From positions 1 through 15,500 of the forward strand of contig CAMWOK010000033.1 of the NCBI GenBank assembly GCA_947175845.1: DNA of 15,500 nucleotides, read 5' to 3'. The notes beneath the pieces were generated by a model. It had not been told where the DNA came from. It did no database searches and was given only the letters and a program-made list of their open reading frames with translations. Made by a program: the position numbers and the translations under genes. The DNA is from an uncultured Lachnospiraceae bacterium (GTDB taxonomy: Bacteria > Bacillota > Clostridia > Lachnospirales > Lachnospiraceae). Positions 1-6,552 of this stretch are shown piece after piece; positions within the stretch are counted from its first letter, which is position 1; each line of letters opens with the position of its first letter.

Positions 1-2
1 GG

Positions 3-399
3 CTAGAAGACACAGATAAAGGGTATGAAAAAGGGGCTGGCCGGCGAATTGACGAACACGAAGGATGACGGCATCAACTTGTCGGGCGGCCAGTGGCAGA
101 GGCTTGCTTTAGCCAGGATACTGTATCTGTCAAAGGATATAGTCATCCTGGACGAGCCTACGGCAAGCCTTGATCCCAAAGTAGAACTTGAGATTTACCG
201 TGAATATATGAACTGTTTTTCAGACAAAACGGTTCTTTTTATCACCCATCGCTTAGGTTATATCAAGGACGTGGACGAGATCTTAGTCTTGCAGGACGGC
301 AAAATAAAAGAACATGGAACACCGGTCGATTTACTGACCGATACAAGTACATTTTTTTATCAGTTATTTGAGGAGCAGAGAAGCTTATATGAGGAATAG
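3..399 (+). CDS. ABC transporter ATP-binding half-transporter, C-terminal part (cut by window edge, apparent frameshift)
   Basis: This is the C-terminal half of the nucleotide-binding domain of an ABC exporter-like subunit. Counted from the in-frame ATG at 25, it shows the signature LSGGQ at residues 19-23, Walker B IVILDE at 39-44 and the H-loop histidine at 75. Walker A and the membrane domain lie off the left edge. The frame that starts at ATG 25 has a stop at 4-6. Family-like sequence before it (LEDTDKGYEKG, positions 3-35) is in another frame. Removing one base from the A5G4 run at 28-36 would join the two. The gene is therefore either a frameshifted pseudogene or carries a homopolymer sequencing error. 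It ends inside the start region of the next transporter gene (stop at 397-399, next ATG at 389), so the two are probably co-transcribed and translationally coupled, and may form a heterodimer. The transported substrate cannot be told. Confidence 0.75.
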
Positions 400-2128
400 G
401 ATACTGTTAAAGACGGTAAAAACAGCTTTTAGAACATGCCCGGCAGACTGCATCTTGATGCTTCTGATACAACTTGCGATTGTCTGTCTTCCTGTCGGGG
501 GACTGTATGTTCTCAAATGGATGGTTGATGCGCTGGTCGGCAAAAATATTTCCGCTGTCCTGATCTCCGTTGTCGGATACTGCTTTGTAAACTGGTTCCA
601 GAAAGCATTACAGGATTGGTATAACCACTATTTTCTGATGTATTTCAGCCTGCTGAGATTCGAGAAAAAGGTGAAGGAGGTCTTCTTCCGGATCTGCCTA
701 TCAATGCGGCTGGATGACTATAACGACGCGGAGTTTGTCAACCATTCCCTGCGGGCAAAAAATGCGAGCGTAAATATACTGAGACTGTATCAGGCGATCG
801 TGGAACTGGTATGCACTGTTTTTTCCGTTATCGCGATGGGGGTTGTCATAAACAATATCAGCAGTAAACTGATTGCCGTATTTGCAGTTATGAGTCTGAC
901 TGAACTGACGGACAACCTGTTTATGCTGTATCAAAATAAAAAATTCCTGTATCAGAATACGCAGCTGGAAAAGGAGGAGGCGGAACTGTCAGATTTGCTG
1001 CTGAGAGCAAAGTCCTTAAAAGAGATCGTGCTACTTGGCGGCATACCGTTTGTACTTGAAAAATGGAAAGATGTTGTGAGGGAACTGTTAAAAAATGAGC
1101 GAGAAAAGAACGGGAAGATCGCTGTCTTTTCACTGTGTATGAAATCCGTTTACTGCATTGGCACTGCTGTCGCATATTTGTTCCTATTTCGCGCTTTTTT
1201 ATCAAGAGAAATCGGGATTGGCGAGTTCTCTGTCACAGTCTCGGCATTTACCATGTTAAGGGGTGTCTTTAGCAGCCTGTTTGATGGGGCCGCCAATGTG
1301 TCTCAATTTGCAATCCTGGTTAACCCCTTTTTCGAGTACGCAATGAGCGCAGACAGACATCACAGAACGAAGAACAGACAAGAGCCGGCGGCGGCTGGCG
1401 ATCTGATCCTGAAAGGAGTCAGCTATCGCTATCATAATGCGCAGAAAAATGCATTAGACAAGATAGACTGCGTGATTGAAAACGGAAAAAAATATGTGAT
1501 TGTCGGAGAAAATGGTTCTGGCAAAACCACGCTCATGAAAGTGCTCCTGGGCCTGTTTGAGCCGACCGAAGGGGAAATTTTGTTTGGAAATACGCGTTTG
1601 TCAGATTGGGACGAGCGGTCCTTGTACAGATACTATTCGGACGTCCCACAGGATTACAATATATATGCGGTTTCTGTGCAGGAGAATATTGCGTTCTCCG
1701 GGGAGGCAGAGGGAATCAATGTAGATGCTGCGCTCAGGGAAATGGAACTGCAGGAATTGCTGGATAAGAAAGACCGCATTGTCGGCAGGGAATATGGCGG
1801 AATCGAACTGTCGCAGGGGCAAGGACAAAAAGTAGCGATTCTGCGCGCTGAGAATAAGGCCGGAAAAGTTTTCTTCCTGGACGAGCCGACAAGCGCGGTT
1901 GATCCGCTGCCGGAAAAGAGCATATTTGACAGAATATACAGAGCGGCGAACGGGAAAACGACGATTATCGTATCACACAGACTGGCGTTGTGTAAACTGG
2001 CGGACTGCGTGATTGTCATGCGCCAGGGCAAAATTGCTGAGATGGGCTCACACAGGGAACTCATGCAGAAAAAGGGACTATATGAGAGCCTGTATAAGGA
2101 ACAGGCTCGTCTTTACAGGATTTCATGA
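389..2128 (+). CDS. ABC transporter, fused membrane and ATP-binding domains
   Basis: This is a 579-residue half-transporter, a normal length for ABC exporters. The N-terminal half has several hydrophobic segments (for example around residues 20-45, 50-65, 130-185 and 240-275). The C-terminal ATPase has Walker A GENGSGKT at 373-380, signature LSQGQ at 474-478, Walker B VFFLDEP at 494-500 and the H-loop histidine at about 530. The second residue of the signature's glycine pair is replaced by glutamine order (LSQGQ instead of LSGGQ), as often happens in one partner of heterodimeric exporters. The ATG at 389 was preferred over the in-frame TTG at 368 because purine-rich sequence (GAGAAG) lies just upstream of it and it overlaps the end of the preceding gene. 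It probably pairs with that subunit to export or import a peptide-like or small-molecule substrate. The substrate is unknown. Confidence 0.85.
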   Translation: MRNRILLKTVKTAFRTCPADCILMLLIQLAIVCLPVGGLYVLKWMVDALVGKNISAVLISVVGYCFVNWFQKALQDWYNHYFLMYFSLLRFEKKVKEVFFRICLSMRLDDYNDAEFVNHSLRAKNASVNILRLYQAIVELVCTVFSVIAMGVVINNISSKLIAVFAVMSLTELTDNLFMLYQNKKFLYQNTQLEKEEAELSDLLLRAKSLKEIVLLGGIPFVLEKWKDVVRELLKNEREKNGKIAVFSLCMKSVYCIGTAVAYLFLFRAFLSREIGIGEFSVTVSAFTMLRGVFSSLFDGAANVSQFAILVNPFFEYAMSADRHHRTKNRQEPAAAGDLILKGVSYRYHNAQKNALDKIDCVIENGKKYVIVGENGSGKTTLMKVLLGLFEPTEGEILFGNTRLSDWDERSLYRYYSDVPQDYNIYAVSVQENIAFSGEAEGINVDAALREMELQELLDKKDRIVGREYGGIELSQGQGQKVAILRAENKAGKVFFLDEPTSAVDPLPEKSIFDRIYRAANGKTTIIVSHRLALCKLADCVIVMRQGKIAEMGSHRELMQKKGLYESLYKEQARLYRIS

Positions 2129-2136
2129 ATCAGATA

Positions 2137-2160
2137 GAAAAAGAGGCCCACGCATGGCCT
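2137..2160 (-). terminator. Intrinsic terminator of the yccF-like gene
   Basis: Read on the minus strand, AGGCC (2160-2156) pairs with GGCCT (2148-2144) around a 7-base loop and is followed by CTTTTTC. It lies about 15 bases after the stop of the YccF-family gene. There is no T run on the plus side, so it does not look like a terminator for the ABC operon. Confidence 0.55.
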
Positions 2161-2173
2161 GGAAGGATGCCGT

Positions 2174-2551
2174 TTACAGCTGATTCGTATACACAATGCG
2201 CGTTCCGAACGGCATCAGGGCCAGCTTTGCAAGCTTAAACTGCTGCAGCCCGAACGGGATGCCGATAAGCGTGACACACAGTACACACCCGATCGTGATG
2301 TGTTCTATGGCAAGCGGGATTCCCGAGATCAGGATCCAGATCACATTGACGAGGAACGAGACTGCACCCCCGCCGTACACAATCTCCTTCCCAAACGGGA
2401 AAAACGACACCGAAGCAAACTTAAAACACTGAATACCATAGGGTATGCCGATAATCGAGATACACCACAAACATCCGGCAAGCATCCAGCTCAGCCCGCT
2501 GATACATCCACCAAAAAGAAACCACAGAAGATTTCCAAGACAACTCATCAT
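2174..2551 (-). CDS. yccF: YccF domain-containing membrane protein
   Basis: This is a 125-residue membrane protein of the YccF family, whose biochemical role is not established. It shows the typical start (SCLGNLLWFLFGG) and two copies of the family motif, IPYGIQCFKFA..FPFG and IPFGLQQFKLAK..MPFG, each after a hydrophobic stretch. The start at 2551 was chosen because GGGAGG (2562-2557) lies 5 bases upstream and because the family's conserved N-terminus begins there. An upstream in-frame start at 2584 would add residues without family character. It stands alone, convergent with the ABC operon, and has its own terminator. It marks host-type sequence next to the phage-tail module. Confidence 0.85.
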   Translation of the reverse strand: MMSCLGNLLWFLFGGCISGLSWMLAGCLWCISIIGIPYGIQCFKFASVSFFPFGKEIVYGGGAVSFLVNVIWILISGIPLAIEHITIGCVLCVTLIGIPFGLQQFKLAKLALMPFGTRIVYTNQL

Positions 2552-2662
2552 TAATACCTCCCTCATACGATTTTCCAAAGACACGTTTTACAGTTCCTAT
2601 CATAGCAGATTTTCTGCGATACTGCATTAAAAACAGATTAAAAAACGAGGGATGGCAGCAGT

Positions 2663-3112
2663 TTAGATATAATTCAACCGCAGTTCTATTAACTCAATGG
2701 GGTATCCAGTGCAATGACAGAACTGTTCTTTGGTAAAGCCTGTGAAATCGCGGAGCATTTCGTCCGAGATAAGCAGACATGCAGCAAACAGATTTGCTTC
2801 GCGCTCAATACCTGATGTCAACAGTAAGGTCTTATTTTTTATGAAGGCACAATTTTCTTTCCGATGCATCAGGGCGTGCCCGAGCTCATGGGCAGCAACC
2901 ACTCTGAAAAGCGGGCTATCGAATGGAATGTTGTCATTTATAAATATCCAGCGTTTACGTTTTAACAGTATGTAATTTCCGGCAATTTCCCCCAGGGGCA
3001 TAACAGCAATCCTTATTCCGGCATATTCAGCAATTTTAGCGGGATCGCAGTTCCCGGTTACTCGTTTGTAATATTGGATAAGTCTTTTTGCTTTATGTTC
3101 AATATTTTCCAA
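2663..3112 (-). CDS. immA: ImmA/IrrE-family zinc metallopeptidase
   Basis: This 149-residue protein belongs to the ImmA/IrrE (M78-like) family. It has HELGH at residues 75-79, which gives the two zinc histidines and the catalytic glutamate. A downstream EREANLFAACLL stretch (103-114) probably contributes the third ligand, E105. In ICEBs1 and related elements, ImmA cleaves the partner repressor ImmR after induction and switches on the element's genes. The gene follows the XRE repressor gene directly. Its likely TTG start at 3112 has AGGTGA upstream, overlapping the repressor's stop region, so translation is probably coupled. Its reading frame is the same as the repressor's, separated by the TGA at 3121-3119. 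The inferred role is to relieve repression of the tail module by cutting the XRE protein. The fold assignment is firm and the target is inferred from gene pairing. Confidence 0.88.
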   Translation of the reverse strand: MENIEHKAKRLIQYYKRVTGNCDPAKIAEYAGIRIAVMPLGEIAGNYILLKRKRWIFINDNIPFDSPLFRVVAAHELGHALMHRKENCAFIKNKTLLLTSGIEREANLFAACLLISDEMLRDFTGFTKEQFCHCTGYPIELIELRLNYI

Positions 3113-3118
3113 ATGCCA

Positions 3119-3568
3119 TCACCTGCTTTTGTTCCTGTTAGGATTGTATTTAACCTTGTTCTCTTTTTTGGTCTCGCGCAGCGCGAACTCTATCGCATTT
3201 TGAAGCAGGTTTATGGAGGCGTTGTCAATTTCAACACCGTTGTAATATAAAGGCCCGTCATCGCCCTTTCGTATTTCTGCCATAATTCTGTCAAGATCTT
3301 TTGCGATATCCCGTTCGTCTTTTGATAGAAGTGGGGTATAAGAATCGGTATCTTTTTCTTCTACCAGGTCAGAACGTTTGCAGTGAAACAAGTCGCACAT
3401 GAGATCAACTTTGTCCATTCTGGGTGTCTTTAATCCGTTGCACCAGTTATATACTGAGGTAGTGCCGACACCTAATTTTCTGGCAAGCTCGACTTGCGTC
3501 ATCTCGTATTTCTGCAGGTAATGCCTAAGACGTTTTGAAAATACAACATTAAATTCCTGATCCGGCAT
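3119..3568 (-). CDS. XRE-family transcriptional repressor (ImmR/CI-like)
   Basis: This is a 149-residue DNA-binding protein. A helix-turn-helix of the XRE/Cro-CI type spans about residues 12-65, with MTQVELARKLGVGTTSVYNW at 23-42 as the core. The C-terminal part (about 75-149) is charged and probably helical, and carries no LexA-type peptidase motif that I can see. The ATG at 3568 has GGGAG 8 bases upstream. The upstream GTG at 3577 abuts that ribosome site and is unlikely. The gene is followed by the ImmA-type peptidase gene and faces the activator gene across palindromic sites. The inferred role is repression of the divergent promoter, with autoregulation, until ImmA cleaves it. Confidence 0.88.
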   Translation of the reverse strand: MPDQEFNVVFSKRLRHYLQKYEMTQVELARKLGVGTTSVYNWCNGLKTPRMDKVDLMCDLFHCKRSDLVEEKDTDSYTPLLSKDERDIAKDLDRIMAEIRKGDDGPLYYNGVEIDNASINLLQNAIEFALRETKKENKVKYNPNRNKSR

Positions 3569-3617
3569 TTCATCCACTCCCTTTACTTCAATGTGTTATA
3601 TGCATAACCTTATCATG

Positions 3618-3646
3618 ATGATACACTAAAAGTGAAAAATATGCAA
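3618..3646 (-). promoter_or_regulatory. Candidate promoter for the repressor-immA operon
   Basis: On the minus strand, a -35-like TTGCAT (3646-3641) and a -10-like TATCAT (3623-3618) are 17 bases apart. The -35 is poor (three of six) and the -10 is good (five of six). The palindrome at 3624-3634 lies in the spacer, touching the -10, which would allow autoregulation. The predicted start lies about 40 bases before the repressor ATG. Confidence 0.4.
3624..3634. promoter_or_regulatory. Operator-like palindrome 1 (CACTAAAAGTG)
   Basis: This is a one-mismatch copy of the repeated 11-bp palindrome CACTTAAAGTG. It lies in the spacer of the candidate leftward promoter. It is a probable binding site of the XRE repressor, inferred from position and repetition. 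Confidence 0.5.
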
Positions 3647-3665
3647 TAGGAAAAGGAAGAAAATT

Positions 3666-3676
3666 CACTTTAAGTA
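3666..3676. promoter_or_regulatory. Operator-like palindrome 2 (CACTTTAAGTA)
   Basis: This imperfect copy of CACTTAAAGTG directly abuts the -35 box of the rightward promoter. It is probably an XRE repressor site, inferred from its repetition across this 180-bp region. Confidence 0.5.
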
Positions 3677-3705
3677 TTGACACACACTTAAAGTGATGGT
3701 ATTCT
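3677..3705 (+). promoter_or_regulatory. Strong rightward promoter of the activator gene
   Basis: A perfect TTGACA (3677-3682), a 17-base spacer and TATTCT (3700-3705) with an upstream TGG form a near-consensus extended -10 promoter for the housekeeping sigma factor. Its spacer contains a perfect CACTTAAAGTG palindrome and another copy abuts the -35. A bound repressor would therefore block polymerase directly. It should drive the sigma-like activator gene, with a leader of about 125 bases. Confidence 0.75.
3685..3695. promoter_or_regulatory. Operator-like palindrome 3 (CACTTAAAGTG, perfect)
   Basis: This is a perfect 11-bp palindrome between the -35 and -10 boxes of the rightward promoter, the classic position for repression by steric exclusion. 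It is identical to the copy at 3758-3768, with starts 73 bases apart. Confidence 0.65.
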
Positions 3706-3745
3706 GATGGCAGGTTGAGCAACAGGGAGGTGGCAATATTTTTTT

Positions 3746-3768
3746 GACTTAGAAGTCCACTTAAAGTG
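3746..3768. promoter_or_regulatory. Operator-like palindromes 4 and 5, tandem
   Basis: GACTTAGAAGTC (3746-3757, a palindrome with a two-base centre) is followed at once by a perfect CACTTAAAGTG (3758-3768). Both share the ACTT/AAGT half-sites. They lie in the predicted leader of the rightward transcript and could support cooperative binding or a roadblock. A TTGACT at 3744-3749 has no convincing -10 partner. Confidence 0.55.
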
Positions 3769-3836
3769 ATAGCCAAGAACTTTATATCATCAGTGAAGCA
3801 GAACCAGCAAAAAACAATAAGAAGGAGATGATTACA

Positions 3837-4274
3837 ATGACGAAAAAGGAACTTGAACAGCTCATTGATTTGAAAAAGGAGATCAGTGAGATTGAGCAGA
3901 GCATTGAAAAAACACAGCAGATGGATATCGGGGCAGTTCCTGTCAAAGTGAATGCCTCAAAAGTAAACTTTCCATATATTCAGGGCAAGGTGACGGTTCA
4001 GAGTTATAATCCAGCATTGGCGAACAAACGCGCAGCGATTCTGTACAGCAAACGAGTTCTGCTCGAAGAACGCAAAAAGAAGGCGGAAGCAGAGGAGATC
4101 AAACTGCTGCACTACATCAATCATATAGAGGAAAGCAAAATCAGGCGTATTATGCAGTTTCGGTTTGTAGAAGGCTTCACCTGGGAAAAGATAGGCGAAA
4201 TTATGTACTGCGATCGGACGACAGCTGAGAAACTAATCAACAGGTATCTGAAAAAAAATAGCAAAATCAGCTAA
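3837..4274 (+). CDS. Sigma-70 region 4-like phage transcriptional activator (ArpU/DUF1492-like)
   Basis: This is a 145-residue protein. Residues 1-30 and 65-100 are charged helical segments, probably coiled-coil. Residues 103-140 (RRIMQFRFVEGFTWEKIGEI followed by a basic recognition-helix region) form a sigma region 4-like helix-turn-helix. Proteins of this ArpU/DUF1492/RinA-like kind act as late-gene activators in Firmicutes phages. No sigma region 2 is present, so it is unlikely to act as a full sigma factor. The ATG at 3837 has AAGGAG 9 bases upstream. The in-frame ATG at 3828 overlaps that ribosome site. It is the only gene between the repressor operon and the tail genes, and two terminators follow it. 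The inferred role is to switch on the structural operon once the repressor is removed. Confidence 0.75.
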   Translation: MTKKELEQLIDLKKEISEIEQSIEKTQQMDIGAVPVKVNASKVNFPYIQGKVTVQSYNPALANKRAAILYSKRVLLEERKKKAEAEEIKLLHYINHIEESKIRRIMQFRFVEGFTWEKIGEIMYCDRTTAEKLINRYLKKNSKIS

Positions 4275-4280
4275 CTTTCC

Positions 4281-4309
4281 CACATTTCCCGTTTTAAATG
4301 TGCTAATAT
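4281..4309 (+). promoter_or_regulatory. Candidate activator-dependent promoter after the activator gene
   Basis: TGC followed by TAATAT (4304-4309) makes an extended -10-like element. No -35 consensus stands 17 bases upstream. In that place lies CACATTT (4281-4287), which with AAATGTG (4296-4302) forms an inverted repeat with an 8-base gap. A bound activator might use this repeat. Any transcript would reach the terminator at 4344 within about 70 bases. Confidence 0.35.
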
Positions 4310-4343
4310 GGTATTACGTCAAAGTGGCATACAAAAAACGCTT

Positions 4344-4381
4344 AAAAAAGACATTGTGGCAGCGGCCATAGTGTCTTTTTT
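4344..4381. terminator. Bidirectional intrinsic terminator
   Basis: A 17-bp stem with two G-U pairs runs from AAAAAAGACATTGTGGC (4344-4360) to GCCATAGTGTCTTTTTT (4365-4381) around an AGCG loop. A and T runs flank it on both sides, so it could work in either direction. It lies 70 bases after the activator stop. Confidence 0.75.
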
Positions 4382-4414
4382 ACATCCTTCACCGGATATC
4401 AATTTGATAATGAA

Positions 4415-4458
4415 AGTACCGCACAGGGCTGTCAGAGAAGCCCCGCGGTGCTTTTTTT
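4415..4458 (+). terminator. Second intrinsic terminator before the tail operon
   Basis: ACCGC (4418-4422) pairs with GCGGT (4445-4449) and GGGCT (4426-4430) with AGCCC (4439-4443). They are separated by a small internal loop, with an 8-base hairpin loop and a run of seven T from 4452. It insulates the structural operon from the regulator transcript, unless antitermination occurs. Confidence 0.7.
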
Positions 4459-4466
4459 ATTGCGGG

Positions 4467-4497
4467 TTGTCAAGCATTTAACCGAACAAAATACAAT
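4467..4497 (+). promoter_or_regulatory. Candidate promoter of the tail structural operon
   Basis: TTGTCA (4467-4472) and TACAAT (4492-4497) each match the consensus at five of six positions, but the spacer is 19 bases, not 17. Over-long spacers are typical of promoters that need an activator. It lies just before the ribosome site of the first tail-operon gene and just after the second terminator. Confidence 0.45.
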
Positions 4498-4522
4498 ACG
4501 CATCTGAGAGGAGGTGATGGAT

Positions 4523-4729
4523 ATGGCAGCAGGGGACAAGCACGAAAGCGGGTCAGAAGCGGCTGTTTCGAACTTCGAACTACAGTTTTGCAAGGAGCAG
4601 ATCGCTGCTTCGGACAGATACCGCAGTCAAAGGGATTTGGTGAATGCCCTTCTTGAGAGAGATAAAAAATACACCATTGCAGCAGTTGACAGTTTGATTG
4701 AAACGTACAGGAAAGGAAAGGTGAACTAA
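4523..4729 (+). CDS. Small phage protein before the tail sheath, unknown function
   Basis: This is a 68-residue acidic-to-mixed charged protein, predicted mostly helical (FELQFCKEQI and RSQRDLVNALLERDKKYT segments). I do not recognise a named family, although small proteins of this kind occur next to sheath genes in PBSX-type tail clusters. The ATG at 4523 has AGGAGG 8 bases upstream. The in-frame GTG at 4514 and ATG at 4517 sit on or beside that site. The stop is one base before the sheath ATG, so the two are co-translated. It stands where complete phages carry head-tail joining and tail-terminator genes, but it is too short to be a normal tail terminator. Confidence 0.7.
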   Translation: MAAGDKHESGSEAAVSNFELQFCKEQIAASDRYRSQRDLVNALLERDKKYTIAAVDSLIETYRKGKVN

Positions 4730-4730
4730 T

Positions 4731-6041
4731 ATGGCTTTAGGCGGAGGTAACTTTATTACACAGAACAAGGAGCTGCCCGGTGCATATATCAATTTTGTAT
4801 CGACGGCATCAGCTTCTGTAAAATTGTCGGACAGAGGGATCGCGACAATGCCCCTTGAACTGGATTGGGGAAAAGAAGGAGAAATTTTTGAGGTGAACAG
4901 TGAGGATTTTCAGAAGAACAGCCTGAAGATCTTCGGGTATGCGTTTGACAGTCCCGCACTGAAAGGGATTGGCGATCTGTTTATGGGCGCTAAGACACTG
5001 TATGCGTATCGGTTGAACGGCGGCGGGGAAAAGGCGTCGAACGCGTTTGCGACAGCGCTGTACTGCGGCGTGCGCGGCAATGATTTGAAGGTTGTCGTTC
5101 AGGCAAACGCTGACAATGCAGAACTGTTTGATGTGGAGACGTATCTTGGAAGTGTCAGGGTAGATGCGCAGACTGTCGCGGCTGCGGACGCGCTTGTGGC
5201 AAATGATTTTGTGACGTTCAAGCCGGACGCGGAGCTTGCAGCCACGGCGGCATCCCCCCTGACAGGCGGCACAAACGGCACTGTTGACGGCACGGCACAT
5301 CAGGATTATCTGGATAAGATTGAGTCCTGCACCTTTAACACAATGGGGGCTGTGGTCACGGATGAGACTACAAAGAAACTGTATGTCGCGTTCAATAAGC
5401 GGCTGCGGGATGAGATGGGCGTCAAGTTTCAGCTGGTGCTTTACCGGGCAGTGTCCGCTGACTTCATGGGAGTGATCAGCGTGAAGAACAAGACCACGGA
5501 CGAAGGCTTCAGCGAGGCGAGCCTTGTGTACTGGGTGACGGGTGCAGAGTGCGGATGCGCAGTCAATAAATCCTGTCAGAACAAGAAATATGACGGGGCG
5601 TTCAATGTTGATGTCAGCTTTACGCAGAGCCAGTTAAAACAGGCGATCAAAGACGGCGAGTTTGTACTGCACAAGGTCAACGCGGATATCCGGGTGCTCG
5701 AAGACATCAACAGCATGGTCACGACGACGGACACTTGCGGGGATGTCTTCAAGGACAACCAGACTATCCGGGTGATCGACCAGCTTGGAAATGAGGACGC
5801 GATCCTGTTCAACACCAAGTATCTGGGAGTGGTGCCAAACAATGCATCGGGCAGGATTTCCCTCTGGTCGGACCTCGTTAAGATCCGGCAGAGACTTCAG
5901 GACACAGGGGCAATAGAGAATTTTACGGATGCCGATGTGACCGTGGTACAGGGGGAGACAAAGAAATCGGTTGTTGTTGCCTATGCTGTTGAGGTAGTGA
6001 ATGCAATGGGCAAGCTTTACATGACTGTGACAGTCAGATAG
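4731..6041 (+). CDS. xkdK: Contractile tail sheath protein (XkdK-like)
   Basis: This 436-residue protein is the usual length for short sheath proteins of the PBSX/diffocin type. The N-terminus (GGGNFITQNKELPGAYINF) is typical of the family, as is the C-terminal part that packs on the tube (IRQRLQDTGAIENF and the final KLYMTVTVR strand). The sheath wraps the tail tube and shortens to drive it through the target envelope. The ATG follows GGAAAGG with suitable spacing and comes one base after the preceding stop. The tube gene begins 15 bases downstream. The presence of a sheath shows a contractile (R-type or myovirus) tail, not a flexible one. Confidence 0.93.
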   Translation: MALGGGNFITQNKELPGAYINFVSTASASVKLSDRGIATMPLELDWGKEGEIFEVNSEDFQKNSLKIFGYAFDSPALKGIGDLFMGAKTLYAYRLNGGGEKASNAFATALYCGVRGNDLKVVVQANADNAELFDVETYLGSVRVDAQTVAAADALVANDFVTFKPDAELAATAASPLTGGTNGTVDGTAHQDYLDKIESCTFNTMGAVVTDETTKKLYVAFNKRLRDEMGVKFQLVLYRAVSADFMGVISVKNKTTDEGFSEASLVYWVTGAECGCAVNKSCQNKKYDGAFNVDVSFTQSQLKQAIKDGEFVLHKVNADIRVLEDINSMVTTTDTCGDVFKDNQTIRVIDQLGNEDAILFNTKYLGVVPNNASGRISLWSDLVKIRQRLQDTGAIENFTDADVTVVQGETKKSVVVAYAVEVVNAMGKLYMTVTVR

Positions 6042-6056
6042 TGGAGGTGAAAGAGA

Positions 6057-6539
6057 ATGCAGAATAATGTTACAATGCACGCAAAAGATACAATTTCGGC
6101 GGCGCTGGCAGAGTGTTTTATCACGGTCGGCACGAACCGCTATAATTTTATGCAGGCGATCAACCTTGAGGCGAAGTTTGAGAAAGTCAAGGCGGAGGTC
6201 CCGATTCTTGGCAGGCCAGGAAGAGGGAACAAGGCTGCAGGGTGGAAGGGGACTGGTTCGGCAACGTTCCATTATAATACTTCCATTTTCCGCAAGATGA
6301 TGCTGGATTACAAGAACAGTGGTCTGGATACATACTTTGAGATTCAGATTACCAACGAGGATCCGACAAGCGAGGTGGGCAGACAGACCATAATTCTGAT
6401 GGACTGCAATATTGACGGAGGGATTCTTGCGAAGTTTGACGCGGATGCAGAGTATCTGGATGAAGAGATGGATTTTACATTTGAAGATTTTTCCATGCCG
6501 GAATCCTTTGCAGACCTGACAGGTTTTCTCACCAATTAA
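6057..6539 (+). CDS. xkdM: Tail tube protein (XkdM-like)
   Basis: This is a 160-residue protein of the XkdM/phage tail tube family. It polymerises into hexameric rings that form the inner rigid tube under the sheath. The central GRPGRGNKAAGWKGTGSATF and following FRKMM..YK..G..TYFEIQITNEDP segments are typical. The ATG at 6057 has GGAGGTGA 7 bases upstream. A strong hairpin terminator follows directly, which would favour more sheath and tube than later proteins, matching the high copy numbers needed for a tail shaft. Confidence 0.92.
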   Translation: MQNNVTMHAKDTISAALAECFITVGTNRYNFMQAINLEAKFEKVKAEVPILGRPGRGNKAAGWKGTGSATFHYNTSIFRKMMLDYKNSGLDTYFEIQITNEDPTSEVGRQTIILMDCNIDGGILAKFDADAEYLDEEMDFTFEDFSMPESFADLTGFLTN

Positions 6540-6552
6540 CAACAAAAGAGAG

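Noticed and set aside
2603..2620. Small hairpin (GCAGA/TCTGC) upstream of the yccF-like gene
   Set aside because: The stem is only five pairs, with no T run or known leader motif. No convincing promoter could be set around it.
3588..3776. Minus-strand open frame of 62 codons in the operator region
   Set aside because: It overlaps the promoters and palindromes, has no ribosome site and shows no family likeness.
4317..4327. Extra repressor operator (GTCAAAGTGG) before the first terminator
   Set aside because: Only one half-site, AAAGTG, matches. The other arm is not palindromic.
5634..6545. Minus-strand open frame of 303 codons across the sheath and tube genes
   Set aside because: It is the antisense shadow of two well-supported genes, has no ribosome site or family likeness, and is rich in Cys/His/Arg as shadows often are.
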